A stretch of 64,000 nucleotides of DNA, from contig NZ_JBNGOP010000019.1 in the NCBI RefSeq assembly GCF_050589625.1, positions 35,135 through 99,134 on the forward strand, written 5' to 3'. Positions 9,661 through 18,620 of the stretch are shown here, in pieces. Both the position numbers and the translations under genes were made by a program. The notes under the pieces were generated by a model, which saw only the letters and a program-made list of their open reading frames with translations, was not told the origin of the DNA and searched no databases. This DNA comes from Pelagihabitans sp947500445 (lineage in GTDB: Bacteria; Bacteroidota; Bacteroidia; Flavobacteriales; Flavobacteriaceae). The stretch's first letter is position 1. Every line of letters begins with the position of its first letter.

Positions 9661-9680
9661 AGCCCTGAGGCCTCGGGGCT
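9661..9680. repeat. Dispersed short palindrome, AGCCC(C/T)GA...TCGGGGCT type (copy 1)
   Basis: AGCCCTGAGGCCTCGGGGCT can fold on itself over its full 20 bases apart from one T-G pair. Related hairpins with the AGCCCCGA...TCGGGGCT core occur at 18321-18340 and 22328-22349, and a rearranged relative at 41266-41286. No T-tract follows, so it is unlikely to be a simple terminator; it looks like a small extragenic palindromic repeat. Confidence 0.5.
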
Positions 9681-9804
9681 ACGGAGCGATAAAAAGACAA
9701 AAAATACGTGCAGAACAACCATTTTTTAGCCCGTTGGAAAAAGTTTGATTGAGGTCAGTCGCTAGTCAACTGGTTATAGTACCTGTATTGTTCGGTGAAT
9801 ATGG

Positions 9805-9857
9805 GGTCGAGCGGAGTCGAGACCTATTTGCGCTTCTAGGTTCTCGACTGCGCTATC
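9805..9857. repeat. Imperfect inverted repeat built on GTCGAG-GAGTCGAGA
   Basis: GGTCGAGCGGAGTCGAGACC (9805-9824) is followed 15 bases later by GGTTCTCGACTGCGCTATC (9839-9857). The second arm is, with a few mismatches, the reverse complement of the first, so the pair can form a long hairpin. Elements of the TCTCGACTGCGCTCGA kind are common between genes of marine flavobacteria, which is recalled knowledge and not tested here. Confidence 0.45.
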
Positions 9858-9958
9858 ATTGACGTAATTAGGGTCTCTTCATGCAGTAACTCGTTAAATT
9901 TCAGTAATTTATAACGGTCTTGACCGTAGTTTAATGCGGATTATTTCGTACAAATACC

Positions 9959-11206
9959 TTGCACATGGTACAATATACTTCCGAGCACCAGCTCAAAATT
10001 GAGGAATTCGGCAACCTTTACCAAATGAAACTCGATCCCGGTAACCGGTGGATACAGTTGGCGGCCCATTTCCCGTGGGACGAGTGCGCCAAGATCTACT
10101 CCGGGCACTTCCCGGACAGCGGCAGGACTGCCATAGACCCTCGCATCGTAATCGGCAGCCTGATCATCAAGCACAAGCTTGCCTTGAGCGACGAGGAGAC
10201 CGTGCGCATCATCGGGGAGAATCCCTACATGCAGTTCTTCCTCGGTCAGGACGGGTTCTCCCCGGCCCCGCTCTTCTCGCCCTCCCTGTTCGTGGAATGG
10301 AGGAAAAGGCTGGGCAACGATACTTTCAACGGCTTCGCCGACGTACTCGCGACCATATGCCTTGGCGACGGGAAGGCAACGCAAAGTGCCGAGGGGGCGC
10401 CAATAAGGGCAGGCTCAAGCTGGACGCCACCGTGGCCGACCAGAACATAACCTACCCAAACGACCTGGGCCTGCTCAACAGGGCCAGGGAAAAAACGGAG
10501 GCCACCATAGATTTCTTGTTCGAACACCTGCGCGGCGAGCTCAAGGTCAAGCCCAGGACCTACCGGGAGGTCGCACGGAAAAAATACCTTGCCGAATCGA
10601 AAAAGAGGCAGGCCAAGAAGAAGACGCTAAGGAGCGCGATCCGCTACCACCTGAGTTGCCTTGACCGCAGCGTGCGCAGCATAAACCGTATGCTCGATTT
10701 GTTAAGGGAGAACCCGATGCCCGAAATGTTGAGGGACTTCTGGGTCGTACAGGCCGTGAACGACCAGTAACGGGAGATGTACTCGAACAAAACGAACCGG
10801 TGCGAAAATCGAATCGTGAGCATCTCCCAGCCCTACGTCAGGCCTATCGTAAGGGGCAAGGCGGGAAAAAAGGTCGAGTTCGCCACCAAGATGGGCCTGG
10901 CGCAGGCGGGCGGCTTCGCCAAGGCCGAGACCCTGAGCTGGGACGCCTACAACGAGAGCGCGGACCTGGAGCCCCATGCCGAATCGTACCGGGAGCTCTA
11001 CGGGCATTATCCGGAACTCATACAGATCGATAAGATTACGGGACCGACCAGAACCGCAACTGGTGCCGTGAAAGGGGCATAAGGATGACCGTCGCCCCAA
11101 AGGGGAAACGCCCAGAGCAGACCGTCTACCAAAAAAGGAAGAGAAAGAAGGAGTCCAGCGAACGCAACGCGATAGAGGGCGAGTTCGGACAGGCCAAACA
11201 AGCCTA
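9959..11206 (+). pseudogene. Degenerate IS1182/IS5-like DDE transposase, 3' end missing
   Basis: The translated pieces line up as one transposase but need two frame changes and contain one nonsense codon. Frame one (9959 to about 10385) has the DUF772-type N-terminus (WIQLAAHFPWDECAKIY). A frame change near 10385 leads into the first catalytic Asp motif (GRLKLDATVADQ). An in-frame TAA lies at 10768-10770 where QR is expected. ISQPYVRPIVRGKAG continues to a second frame change near 11040, after which TDQNWCRERGIRMTVAP and the terminal Glu motif RNAIEGEFGQAK are readable. The frame stops being transposase-like at the border of the IS630 element (11205), so the C-terminus is lost. The GC content by eye is clearly above the surrounding genes. 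Not expected to be functional. Confidence 0.85.
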
Positions 11207-12403
11207 CTGTCGTGTCAATCATCAAATGTTGGATAAAGACGTTTTAGTTTTATTCTTGCATCCTCCGATGTGAACTGCCAATCCGCCTTTGCGTTCCTGT
11301 TGTTCCTGTATTGTTGCCACGCCTGCACCTCCCTTTGCACTTCCGCCATGTTGTCGATTCTCCTCCCAAGGCATTGGCCCAAGAGCGCGTTCAGTTCTAT
11401 CTCGGCCATGTTGAGCCAACCGCCGTGCTTGGGCGTGTACACGAACTCGAACCTGTCCCATAGCCTTTTGGCCTCTTCCGGTGGATAGGTCTCGTACAAA
11501 GACCTCGGGTTTGTGCGTGTTCAGGTTGTCCATGACCAATGTGATCCTCTCGGCGTCCTTATATAGGTCGGCGATTCCGGACAGGTATTCCGCCCAGTCC
11601 CTCTTGGTCTTTGTCCGTGTCACCTTCACGTACCGCTTTCCGGCCAGTGGCTCGATCGCCATGAAAATGTTGCACACGCCGTTCCTCCTGTATTCGTAGT
11701 CGTACTTTTCCACACTGCCCGGCACGGCCTTTATGGGGGTCTTTGCCTCGCCGATGAGCTGCTTTGGGGACTTGTCCATGCACACTACGGGGAACACGGG
11801 GTCGTGCGTTTATAGACCTCCAGCACCTTTTCCATATGGGCCACGAAATCGCCGTTCCGAAGGGGAGGTATCACCCAGCCCTTCTTCTTCCAGGGCTTGA
11901 GCTCGTTTTTTTTAGGAGCCGGCGTACCGTCTCGTGCGATATGGATTCGACGTATTCCAGTTCCACGGCCCTGTCGGCCAACAGCCTCAGCGACCACCTG
12001 GCGAACCCTTCCGGGGCCTCGTTGCAGCTCAGTGCGACCAAGCGGGCCTCCAGGTCGCCGTCCACCTTCCTCTTGTAGGTCCTTGTACCCTTGCTTCCGT
12101 TAAGGGCGGTGTCGAACCCTTCCTCGACAAACCTCTTCTTGACCCGGTCGATTTTCCTCATGCTTATGTTCAGGACCTGCGAAACCTCCTCGTTGGTGGA
12201 TGCCCGGCCCTGGAACTCCCCACGGTCACAGTTCAACAATATCAGTGCGTTAAGCACTTTTTTGGGACTTGTGGGAACCCTTTGTGGAGATGTCCACAAG
12301 CGACATCCTTTCTTCTTGGGTCAATGTCACTTTGTATCTGGCTATGGTGATTTTCGATAAAATTACTCAAATAATACGACTTTATATAGTTGACACGACA
12401 CTA
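11205..12403 (-). mobile_element. IS630-family insertion sequence with matched inverted ends and TA target
   Basis: The left end reads CTACTGTCGTGTCAA (11204-11218) and the right end TTGACACGACACTAG (12390-12404). Read inward, the 12-base termini CTGTCGTGTCAA and GTGTCGTGTCAA differ only in the first base and are each bordered by TA (11205-11206, 12402-12403), the dinucleotide duplicated by IS630/Tc1-type elements. The enclosed transposase gene is degenerate (see the separate entry). The element sits exactly between an IS1182-like remnant and the last codon of the FG-GAP protein gene at 12401-15805. Confidence 0.8.
11222..12299 (-). pseudogene. IS630-family transposase with several frameshifts
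   Basis: Reading on the minus strand: an N-terminal helix-turn-helix region (12299 to about 11900; NEEVSQVLNISMRKIDRVKK), then after a frame change at or near an eight-T run (11907-11914) KPWKKKGWVIPPLRNGDFVA, then after another change near 11795 the catalytic block with VCMDKSPKQLI and VMDNLNTHKPEVF. After a third change near 11495 comes the final acidic motif in YTPKHGGWLNMAEIELNAL. Order and motifs are those of an IS630 transposase (HTH plus DDE domain). Three frame changes make a functional product improbable, though programmed frameshifting occurs in this family and one of the three could be real. Confidence 0.85.
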
Positions 12404-15400
12404 GTCGCCATCCACTTTTTTGAACACTTGAAGACTGTCCGAGTTATTGCCCACCCATATATACTCGCCCTTATCGGCATCTTTCCCGAGTTGAATCTTG
12501 ATCATATTCTGTGCGTTCCTATTCGCCAAGAAACCCGATGCGGCACCTCTCGCAACCTTGAAATTGCCCGTTCCATCTCCTTTCAGGAGGGCGCCTGAAA
12601 AGGCATCGTAGCGGCCCATAGTTACATCTGTGCTATAGTCGTTCCCAATGACCAAGGCGTCTAAATGGCCATTACCATTAAAATCCGCTACAATAAATTC
12701 TTTTAACGGAGCCATTTGCAGCTCCATGGGCAAGGGTCGTATTTCAAATTTTCCTTGCCCTACATTTTCGACGTAGCTATTAGTAAAGAGATAGCTCTCC
12801 AGTACTTCTGCGTCTTTCAACTCGGACGCCGTAAAGACTTCTTTAAACGGTTTTTCAGCATATTGATGATAGTTTGTAAAACGTCTCTTGAGCGGAGGTA
12901 TTTGTTTTATCAAATCATCACGATAGGCCACCGTCTGCTCAACCCCGTCAATATATTGGGATAAAACCGGGTCTATACTACCGTTTTGATCAAAATCTTT
13001 GGCGTACAAACGAAAAGGTTCCTCTATGCTTGCCCTGTAATCCGTATTCATGCCTAGATTACCTGCTAAAAAATCCAGGTCGCCATCCTTGTCAAAATCG
13101 CCCGCTGCAATCGTGTTCCACCATCCGTTTGAACCCGAAATGATAGTAGGCTCGGCGGCTAGTTTTCCTGCCCTATTCTCAAAAATTGTGATGGGCATCC
13201 ATTCGCCTATTAAGATCAAATCCTTGTCGCTATCACCATCAAAATCTGTCCACAGGGCGTCGGTGATCATGCCAATACGATTCAATTTTGAAACACCTTC
13301 CTTTATCGACTTTCTAAAAGTACCTTTTTGGTTTTCCAATAAATAGCTTTGGGGGGTTCTGGGATATTCCCCCGGGCTTACACGACCCCCGACGAACAAG
13401 TCGGTATCCCCGTCCCCATCGTAATCGGCCGCAGCGATCGCTTTGGTGCTCGTCGGCATTGCAGGGAGTGCGGTCTCGTTGCGTACAAAATTTCCTAAAC
13501 CATCATTTTGGTAGAGCCTATCCTGGTATATCGTGGGTTTCCCATATTGAATAACGCCACCGGAACATACATAAAGGTCCAGGTCCCCATCGGAATCCGA
13601 GTCAAAAAACAGGGCGTTGGTGTCCTCATGCGCGTTGTCGAAGGCCCACTCCTCTTTAATGAAGGTGCCATCGGCTTTTTGAAAAAACAAAACGGCAGGT
13701 TTACCGGCCGCACCGCCTATAAACACATCCTCGTAGCCATCGCCATTCACATCCCCATTCGCCATTGCGGGTCCTAGCTGGGAGTGTTGGTGCGGTAAAA
13801 GGGATTGCTGTTTAAAATCGACTTGTTTATCTTCCTGATGCAAATACTTTACCTGATTCCGGGGCGCGGCTCTTTCAAAAAGAATCGGTTCCGTTTTCAC
13901 CTTTACTGGGGCGCTAGCCTCTTTTGCCGAACTGTTTTTAAGCAACAATAACGTATTGGTCTCCACGTTTTTGCGAACCGCTTTTCTACCATCCGGAAAA
14001 ACTACCTTGATACTATCCAAAAGGGTTACCTCCCCCAAACCAAAATGTAGCATCGGGTCTACGCTGGACTGATAGCCACGATAGGTGGTGTGCTCGGCAA
14101 ATTGCATTTCTTCTCCATAATACAACCAAATTTTTGCTCCCAAGGCCTGACGATTATGTGGGGTTCCTTCCAATTGTAGTTTCAGGTAGCGGTTGTTCGA
14201 AAGTTCATTGGCCCTATTTTCATAAATAAAGGCTTCTTGACCGATGTTGTTGACCACGATATCTAAATCGCCATCCAGGTCTAAATCGGCAAATGCCGCT
14301 CCACTCGAGACCGAACGCTCATTGATACCCCATTCCTTCGATTTTTTTGCAAACCCCTCCGCTTTTCTATTCTGGTATACATAGTTGAAAAGGGAGGCCG
14401 CTGGCTGTTCGTTGATCAACGCCAATCTTCTTTCCTTTTGTGACTCCACCGTACCGAAAGGATTCCATTCGCCGTAGTTGATATAGTCTAGATTCCCTAG
14501 GTCTCTTTTAAAGCCATTGGTAATATATAGATCACGAAAGCCATCATTGTCGTAATCGGCCAAAAGCGCACTCCAGCTCCACCCGGTTTTGTGAACCCCG
14601 AATTGTTGACCTACCTCACTATAAGTGCCGTCGCCATTATTCAATTGTAACGTATTGCGCGTGTACGATGGTTCATATCCATTATCGACGGCACGCTGAA
14701 AACGGTCATAGTTACCTGAGGTTACGATCATTTTACGACGGTAGTTTTCTTCTGGTAGCATATCCAAAACGTACACTTCCGGCAAACCGTCGTTATTGAT
14801 ATCGGCAACATCCACGCCCATACTGGCGTAACTTGTATGCTTAAAGAGCGCTGCCGCACGGTTGGTAAAAGTTCCATCCCTGTTGTTGATATAGGCGATG
14901 TCGTTACTTAAAAAGTCGTTGGTGATATAAACATCCGGCCAGTGGTCATTGTTCAGGTCGCTGACGTTCAGGCCAAGACTGTAGCCCTCGATTAATATAC
15001 CTGCCTCTTTGGAAATGTCGGTAAATAAAGGAATGTCCTTTGATGTAGCATCGTAGCGTCCCTCTTTTCGTTTCAACTCGTTTTCGACGGTATTGTTGCG
15101 GTAAAGCTTGTCGGTACTGATAGCCTCGCCCCTTACTTTTTTGGGACGAATATAATTTACCTTTTCCAATTCGTATTCCGGGGGATTCACGATTACAAAA
15201 AGGTCAAGGTCACCGTCCTTGTCAAAATCGAAAAAATTGGCATGGGTGCTGGGCGAGGCGTCGGCTACACCGTAATGTTCAGCACTTTCGGTAAAGGAAA
15301 TTTGATGCTTTCCATCTCGAATACCATTGTTGATAAACAGGAGGTTTTTAAGTTTTTCCGGGGATCCGATTCCGGAGACGCTTAGATAAAGGTCGAGCCA

Positions 15401-15805
15401 TCCATCGGAATTAATGTCGACTACGGTCACGCCCGTGACCCACCGGTCCGTCACCAAACCGGCCGCTGCGGTAGCATCCTTGAAGTTGAAATCGCCTCGA
15501 TTTAGGTAAAGGCGACTGGTTTCCATACATCCACCAAAAAAAATATCCGGCAAACCATCCTTATCAAAATCACCAATGCCGACCCCGGAACCCGTATAAA
15601 TATTACTAAAATTTAAAAAATTATAGTGATCATTTTCAATGATTTCGTTTTTAAATCCAACTCCGGTCAGCTTCGCGGGCAAGCTTTCGAAAAGCCGGGG
15701 CGTTTTAGAAAATTCGGTACATGAGCAGCACACGGCAATTGCTCCTATGCACGCTGATTGCATAACTTGAATACCAAAAAGGACGGCACTTTTTTTTTTA
15801 GGCAT
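12401..15805 (-). CDS. Large FG-GAP/VCBS-repeat and ASPIC/UnbV-domain lipoprotein (CRTAC1-like), first copy
   Basis: 1134 residues from the ATG at 15805, chosen over an upstream TTG because it directly precedes a signal ending in a lipobox-like CCSC. The protein is a string of FG-GAP/VCBS blades with calcium-type DxDxDG loops (DFDKDGLPDIFFGG, DYDNDGFRDLYITNGF, DFDGDSDKDLILIG), with an ASPIC/UnbV domain in the middle (about 520-600, ALGAKIWLYYG ... DSIKVVFPDGRKAVRKNV) and a second propeller-like block after it. Such proteins are surface or periplasmic and are frequent beside SusC/SusD pairs in flavobacteria; no enzymatic activity is established to my knowledge. It is a paralogue of 18621-22217, separated from it by IS remnants. 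Its TAG stop is created by the IS630 insertion, so a few C-terminal residues may be lost. Confidence 0.85.
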   Translation of the reverse strand: MPKKKSAVLFGIQVMQSACIGAIAVCCSCTEFSKTPRLFESLPAKLTGVGFKNEIIENDHYNFLNFSNIYTGSGVGIGDFDKDGLPDIFFGGCMETSRLYLNRGDFNFKDATAAAGLVTDRWVTGVTVVDINSDGWLDLYLSVSGIGSPEKLKNLLFINNGIRDGKHQISFTESAEHYGVADASPSTHANFFDFDKDGDLDLFVIVNPPEYELEKVNYIRPKKVRGEAISTDKLYRNNTVENELKRKEGRYDATSKDIPLFTDISKEAGILIEGYSLGLNVSDLNNDHWPDVYITNDFLSNDIAYINNRDGTFTNRAAALFKHTSYASMGVDVADINNDGLPEVYVLDMLPEENYRRKMIVTSGNYDRFQRAVDNGYEPSYTRNTLQLNNGDGTYSEVGQQFGVHKTGWSWSALLADYDNDGFRDLYITNGFKRDLGNLDYINYGEWNPFGTVESQKERRLALINEQPAASLFNYVYQNRKAEGFAKKSKEWGINERSVSSGAAFADLDLDGDLDIVVNNIGQEAFIYENRANELSNNRYLKLQLEGTPHNRQALGAKIWLYYGEEMQFAEHTTYRGYQSSVDPMLHFGLGEVTLLDSIKVVFPDGRKAVRKNVETNTLLLLKNSSAKEASAPVKVKTEPILFERAAPRNQVKYLHQEDKQVDFKQQSLLPHQHSQLGPAMANGDVNGDGYEDVFIGGAAGKPAVLFFQKADGTFIKEEWAFDNAHEDTNALFFDSDSDGDLDLYVCSGGVIQYGKPTIYQDRLYQNDGLGNFVRNETALPAMPTSTKAIAAADYDGDGDTDLFVGGRVSPGEYPRTPQSYLLENQKGTFRKSIKEGVSKLNRIGMITDALWTDFDGDSDKDLILIGEWMPITIFENRAGKLAAEPTIISGSNGWWNTIAAGDFDKDGDLDFLAGNLGMNTDYRASIEEPFRLYAKDFDQNGSIDPVLSQYIDGVEQTVAYRDDLIKQIPPLKRRFTNYHQYAEKPFKEVFTASELKDAEVLESYLFTNSYVENVGQGKFEIRPLPMELQMAPLKEFIVADFNGNGHLDALVIGNDYSTDVTMGRYDAFSGALLKGDGTGNFKVARGAASGFLANRNAQNMIKIQLGKDADKGEYIWVGNNSDSLQVFKKVDGD

Positions 15806-15853
15806 AGTAAATATCTTTCTCAAGGATTAACGAACTCATTTAGACTTTTGCCT

Positions 15854-16759
15854 TTATTGACTTAAGCGTTTAAGCATTAATGTTCTTGAAATAACATGGC
15901 GGGGATGCACCATTCTCTTCACGAGATTGTCGAACATCCCTTCTTTCATGAAACTGCGGTTGAACCTATAGCAGTATTCGTCGAGATCGTCCTGAAGGTA
16001 CCCTATGTGGTGGTGTATGCCCCGGAGCCATCCTTTCAGGTTCATCACGGCGCGATGTAGCTCCGGGAAATTGCTCCTCTTTCTGCCCGACGGTATGCCC
16101 GCCAGGTTCTCGAAGGTCTTGGCCAAGGGGCCATAGCCGGTCCACTGATCTGTGGTGACCTTTGCGCCAGTGGCGATGTGGCCCTTCTTGAAACCGCCCA
16201 AGGAAGCTGCATCGGCCTTGGGTATCTCCCATGCGTACAGCCTGTAGACGCCCTTTTTCTTTTTCTCGATGCCGACCACTACCAACTTCTTGGTCCCGTT
16301 CTTCCTGCCCCGGATCCCTTCCTCCTGTCCACCGAACACGGTCTCGTCCACCTCGGCCGTACCGGTTATGGGATAGTTGCCCGAACTTTTCATTGCCTTT
16401 ATCACTTTTCGCTTGAAGGCCCAACAGGTCTTCTGCCCAAGATCGAACTTACGGGAGAGCTCGGTCGAGGTAATGCCCTTTTTGTTGGTCGACACGAAGT
16501 ACACGATGTAGAAGGCCTTCAGGATGTCGAACTTGACCTTATGGAAAAGGGTGCCCGCCGTAAGCGACTCGTCGTAGCGGCACGAGGTGCACTGGCGGGA
16601 GCGGGGCATGCCGCCCTTGCAACTTCTGCCATGCCCACATCTTCGGCAGTTGAATCCATCGGCCCACTTAAAATCCGCGAGGTGGGAAAGACGGCTGTCG
16701 CCATCGGGGTAACGCTCTTGGAATTCGAAAAGGGACAGGCTTTTGAATCTTAGCTCCAT
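15854..16759 (-). CDS. IS1595-family (ISXO2-like) transposase, apparently intact
   Basis: 301 residues with no interruption. An N-terminal zinc ribbon has Cys38, Cys41, Cys57 and Cys60 (CRRCGHG ... CTSC), followed by the DDE_Tnp_IS1595 domain with Asp138 in TAEVDETVFGG, Asp204 in TTDQWTGYG and an acidic C-terminal motif in HHHIGYLQDDLDEYCYRFNR (about 249-268). It is the only complete transposase in this IS cluster. GC content by eye is higher than in the flanking lipoprotein genes. I could not identify its terminal repeats, and the last residues (MLKRLSQ) may be encoded by flanking DNA, because they overlap an operator-like palindrome (15862-15873). Confidence 0.9.
   Translation of the reverse strand: MELRFKSLSLFEFQERYPDGDSRLSHLADFKWADGFNCRRCGHGRSCKGGMPRSRQCTSCRYDESLTAGTLFHKVKFDILKAFYIVYFVSTNKKGITSTELSRKFDLGQKTCWAFKRKVIKAMKSSGNYPITGTAEVDETVFGGQEEGIRGRKNGTKKLVVVGIEKKKKGVYRLYAWEIPKADAASLGGFKKGHIATGAKVTTDQWTGYGPLAKTFENLAGIPSGRKRSNFPELHRAVMNLKGWLRGIHHHIGYLQDDLDEYCYRFNRSFMKEGMFDNLVKRMVHPRHVISRTLMLKRLSQ
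15862..15873. promoter_or_regulatory. Operator-like palindrome TTAAGCGTTTAA upstream of the FG-GAP gene, now inside the transposase 3' end
   Basis: On the minus strand the sequence is TTAAACGCTTAA, which differs at one position from the TTAAACGATTAA found upstream of the second susC and of fucI. It lies 57 bases before the start of the FG-GAP lipoprotein gene (15805), a sensible operator position, but also falls within the last codons of the IS1595 transposase. Either it is the original operator of the lipoprotein gene captured by an insertion, or it is a chance match. Confidence 0.35.
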
Positions 16760-16913
16760 CTTTCTTGTGTATTTTTACCCTAAATTAAGTACTTTGAAGC
16801 TCTTGGCAAAAAGCCCAGGACAAAAGCATTTAAAAAATCTGTGATTTGATTTGGATTCTTCTCGCCATCTCGTTAGGTTAATATAATGTTGATTTTGCCA
16901 GGGGTTCAAAAAA

Positions 16914-17265
16914 ATGGCACATAATCTAGTATCTATCGATCGCAAAAGACTTTTCACCGAACATTTCAAGGACATAGAAGATTCCCGTCGCACCCACAAA
17001 GGCAATTTCCTCCATCCGTTGACGGACATACTGTTGTTGGTGGTATCAGGCGTTGTCAGTGGGGCGGACGATCGGGAGACGGTAGTTCTGTTCGGGGAGA
17101 ACCAGCTGGATTGGTTGCGCCGGCAAAGTCCCTTTTCCAACGGGGTTCCCTCGCCCGATATGCTGAAGAAGGGTCTTTTCGGCCCTTGACACCAAGGCCT
17201 TCAACAGTAGTTTCATGGGGTGGGCCTCGGCTCTGTGCGAACTCTCCCCGGGTAGAGTTGCTATA
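16914..17265 (+). pseudogene. ISAs1-family transposase N-terminal remnant (copy 1)
   Basis: The reading frame from 16914 encodes the typical N-terminal transposase-associated domain (HFKDIEDSRRTHKGNFLHPL, DRETVVLFGENQLDWLRRQS). It ends early at a stop near 17189 because of a frame change around 17172. The neighbouring frame continues the alignment with SALDTKAFNSSFMGWASALC and ELSPGRVAIL, which is where the ISAs1 catalytic domain should begin. The remainder is missing: the sequence then runs into an IS110 remnant. No function expected. Confidence 0.8.
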
Positions 17266-17301
17266 TTAGACTGGACATATACTCTATCAAAAAACAAATT
17301 A

Positions 17302-17500
17302 TCAGGCCACTTTTTTTGCTGAGCCGTTTACATTCTTTTCTCTTGGATCTAGGCAGATGTAGTCTGGTCGGTATGGTTTTTTATTTTTTATTACGCTATA
17401 TACGGTCCTTAGAAGTTTGTTTGACACGTTGTTCATAATCAGGAAATGGGGCTTTCCTTCCATCTGTTTTCTCTGGTAATACAATCTATATTCTTTAATG
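17302..17500 (-). pseudogene. IS110-family transposase C-terminal remnant
   Basis: On the minus strand about 65 codons read EYRLYYQRKQMEGKPHFLI, MNNVSNKLLRTVYSVIKNKK and PYRPDYICLD before a stop at 17302. This is the C-terminal Transposase_20 end of an IS110-type (DEDD) transposase, with the characteristic 'NKLLR ... VIKNKKPY' arrangement. The upstream part is lost at about 17500, where the IS200-type left end begins. Confidence 0.75.
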
Positions 17501-17522
17501 TATCATTCTGGGGGAAAATCCC

Positions 17523-17536
17523 TCGCCTTTAGGCGA
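17523..17536 (+). repeat. Subterminal hairpin of an IS200/IS605-type left end
   Basis: TCGCC TTTA GGCGA forms a five-pair stem with a four-base loop 27 bases before the TnpA start at 17563. IS200/IS605 elements have such imperfect subterminal hairpins, which are recognised by TnpA, instead of inverted repeats. Confidence 0.55.
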
Positions 17537-17562
17537 AGACTTTAGTTTTATAATTTTGTGTG

Positions 17563-17737
17563 ATGCAGAACTATCGAAAGACATCGCATACGACCTATGA
17601 TTGCAAGTACCATATAGTCTTGATAACCAAATATAGGAAAAAGGTTTTGGGCGGCGAGGTCGGAAGACGGGTCCGTGAGCTTCTACGGGAGGTATGCAAG
17701 CGCAACAATGTCGAGATTCTGAAGGGGCATGTTTCGA
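17563..17737 (+). pseudogene. tnpA: IS200/IS605-family TnpA, N-terminal fragment
   Basis: From the ATG at 17563 the sequence encodes MQNYRKTSHTTYDCKYHIVL, ITKYRKKVLGGEVGRRVREL and CKRNNVEILKGHVS. This is the start of the small HUH (Y1) transposase; the HUH histidines and catalytic tyrosine should follow but are absent. The alignment ends at about 17737, where the frame enters an IS982 remnant read on the opposite strand. A short continuing open frame past this point is not transposase. Confidence 0.8.
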
Positions 17738-18364
17738 TAGACCTGCATCGGTTCCTTTCCTATGTAGCCCTTGCCCGCATGGCCATTGCCGAATATATTT
17801 TTCAGGAAGTTGCCCTTTTTGAAAGGTTCCCTGTCATCGACATGTGCCCGGGAGATGCGGAACTCCAGAATCTCGCCCTTCTCGTTGATCAACAGGTGCA
17901 ACTTGAAGCCGTAGAACCATCCCATGGTGGACTTCCCCGTAGTGGCCGCCCCCTGGAAGACCCTGTTCCTTTTTATCCTTTTGTTGTTGCACACCCTGAT
18001 CTTGGTGGAATCTGCAAAGGAAATACCGGTACATTTGCCCATTGCCGTGGTCTTTAGGAACAAGGTCATTGGCAAAAGGCACCTGCCCATAAGTTCGGTG
18101 AACCGGTTGTAGGAAACGGTCCTGGGGAAATCCGCCTTCATGTGCAGCTTTACATGGTCAAGGTGAAAGTGCTTGAAGGTACGGTAGCCGCTCAAGTGGA
18201 AGAGCGCCATTATGGTAATGACCTCCGCCTTGGACATAATGGGCGGGCGTTTGGAAGGGTTGCCCAAGAGGTTTTTCTCGACAATCTTGTCGTATTCCTT
18301 GCAGAACTCGTCCACAAGACAGCCCCGACTCCTCGGGGTCAGTAACCTGAAGGTTTGAAAACAT
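17738..18364 (-). pseudogene. IS982-family transposase, interrupted at the 5' end and truncated at the 3' end
   Basis: On the minus strand the frame starting near 18315 reads VDEFCKEYDKIVEKNLLG, MSKAEVITIMALFHLSGYRT, the FPRTVSYNRFTELMGRCLLP block, FADSTKIRVCNNKRIKRNRV with a catalytic Asp, and KGYIGKE. This is the body of an IS982 transposase, about two thirds of the usual length (roughly 290). The N-terminal MFSNLQVT is readable in a different frame from the ATG at 18364. Between the two pieces sits a palindrome (18321-18340) that is not part of the gene. The C-terminus is cut where the IS200 remnant begins. Confidence 0.8.
18321..18340. repeat. Dispersed short palindrome (copy 2), inside an IS982 remnant
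   Basis: AGCCCCGACTCCTCGGGGTC contains the arms CCCCGA and TCGGGG around a CTCC loop, the same core as copies at 9661 and 22328. It separates the readable N-terminus (MFSNLQVT) of the IS982 transposase from the rest (VDEFCKEYDK) and shifts the frame. Confidence 0.5.
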
Positions 18365-18620
18365 GGCGGATTTTTTCTGTTAACTAATTGTTTTAGAATA
18401 CTTTCAGTTACAAAAATTCCGCCTTTTTTCCTATATGAAGGCTATCATATATTAATCGAACTCAGGTTTGAAGATACGAATTATAGCAATGAATATCAAG
18501 GGGTTAGACTACTGCTGAATATCCCTGGATATTCCATTCTTTAAATCGGAATCGTTTGGGACACTATTGATAAACAATGTAAGACCCCCGCTAAACTTAC
18601 CCACTTATGGGAATCGTTTC

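Larger units (their letters stand above)
9464..9958. other. Gene-free stretch between the kdu operon and the IS graveyard
   Basis: 495 bases with no supportable coding region. It contains two palindromic elements listed separately (9661-9680 and 9805-9857). The right end probably contains the left terminus of the degenerate IS1182/IS5-like element that begins at 9959, but I could not match an inverted repeat because the other end of that element is missing. Confidence 0.4.

Noticed and set aside
16178..16753. Long open frame (191 codons) on the plus strand
   Set aside because: It is antisense to the intact IS1595 transposase, and has no recognisable domain; it results from the GC-rich composition of the transposase gene.
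17563..18057. Continuous 165-codon frame starting with IS200 TnpA
   Set aside because: Only the first 58 codons align with TnpA; the rest is the antisense of the IS982 remnant, so it is not one protein.
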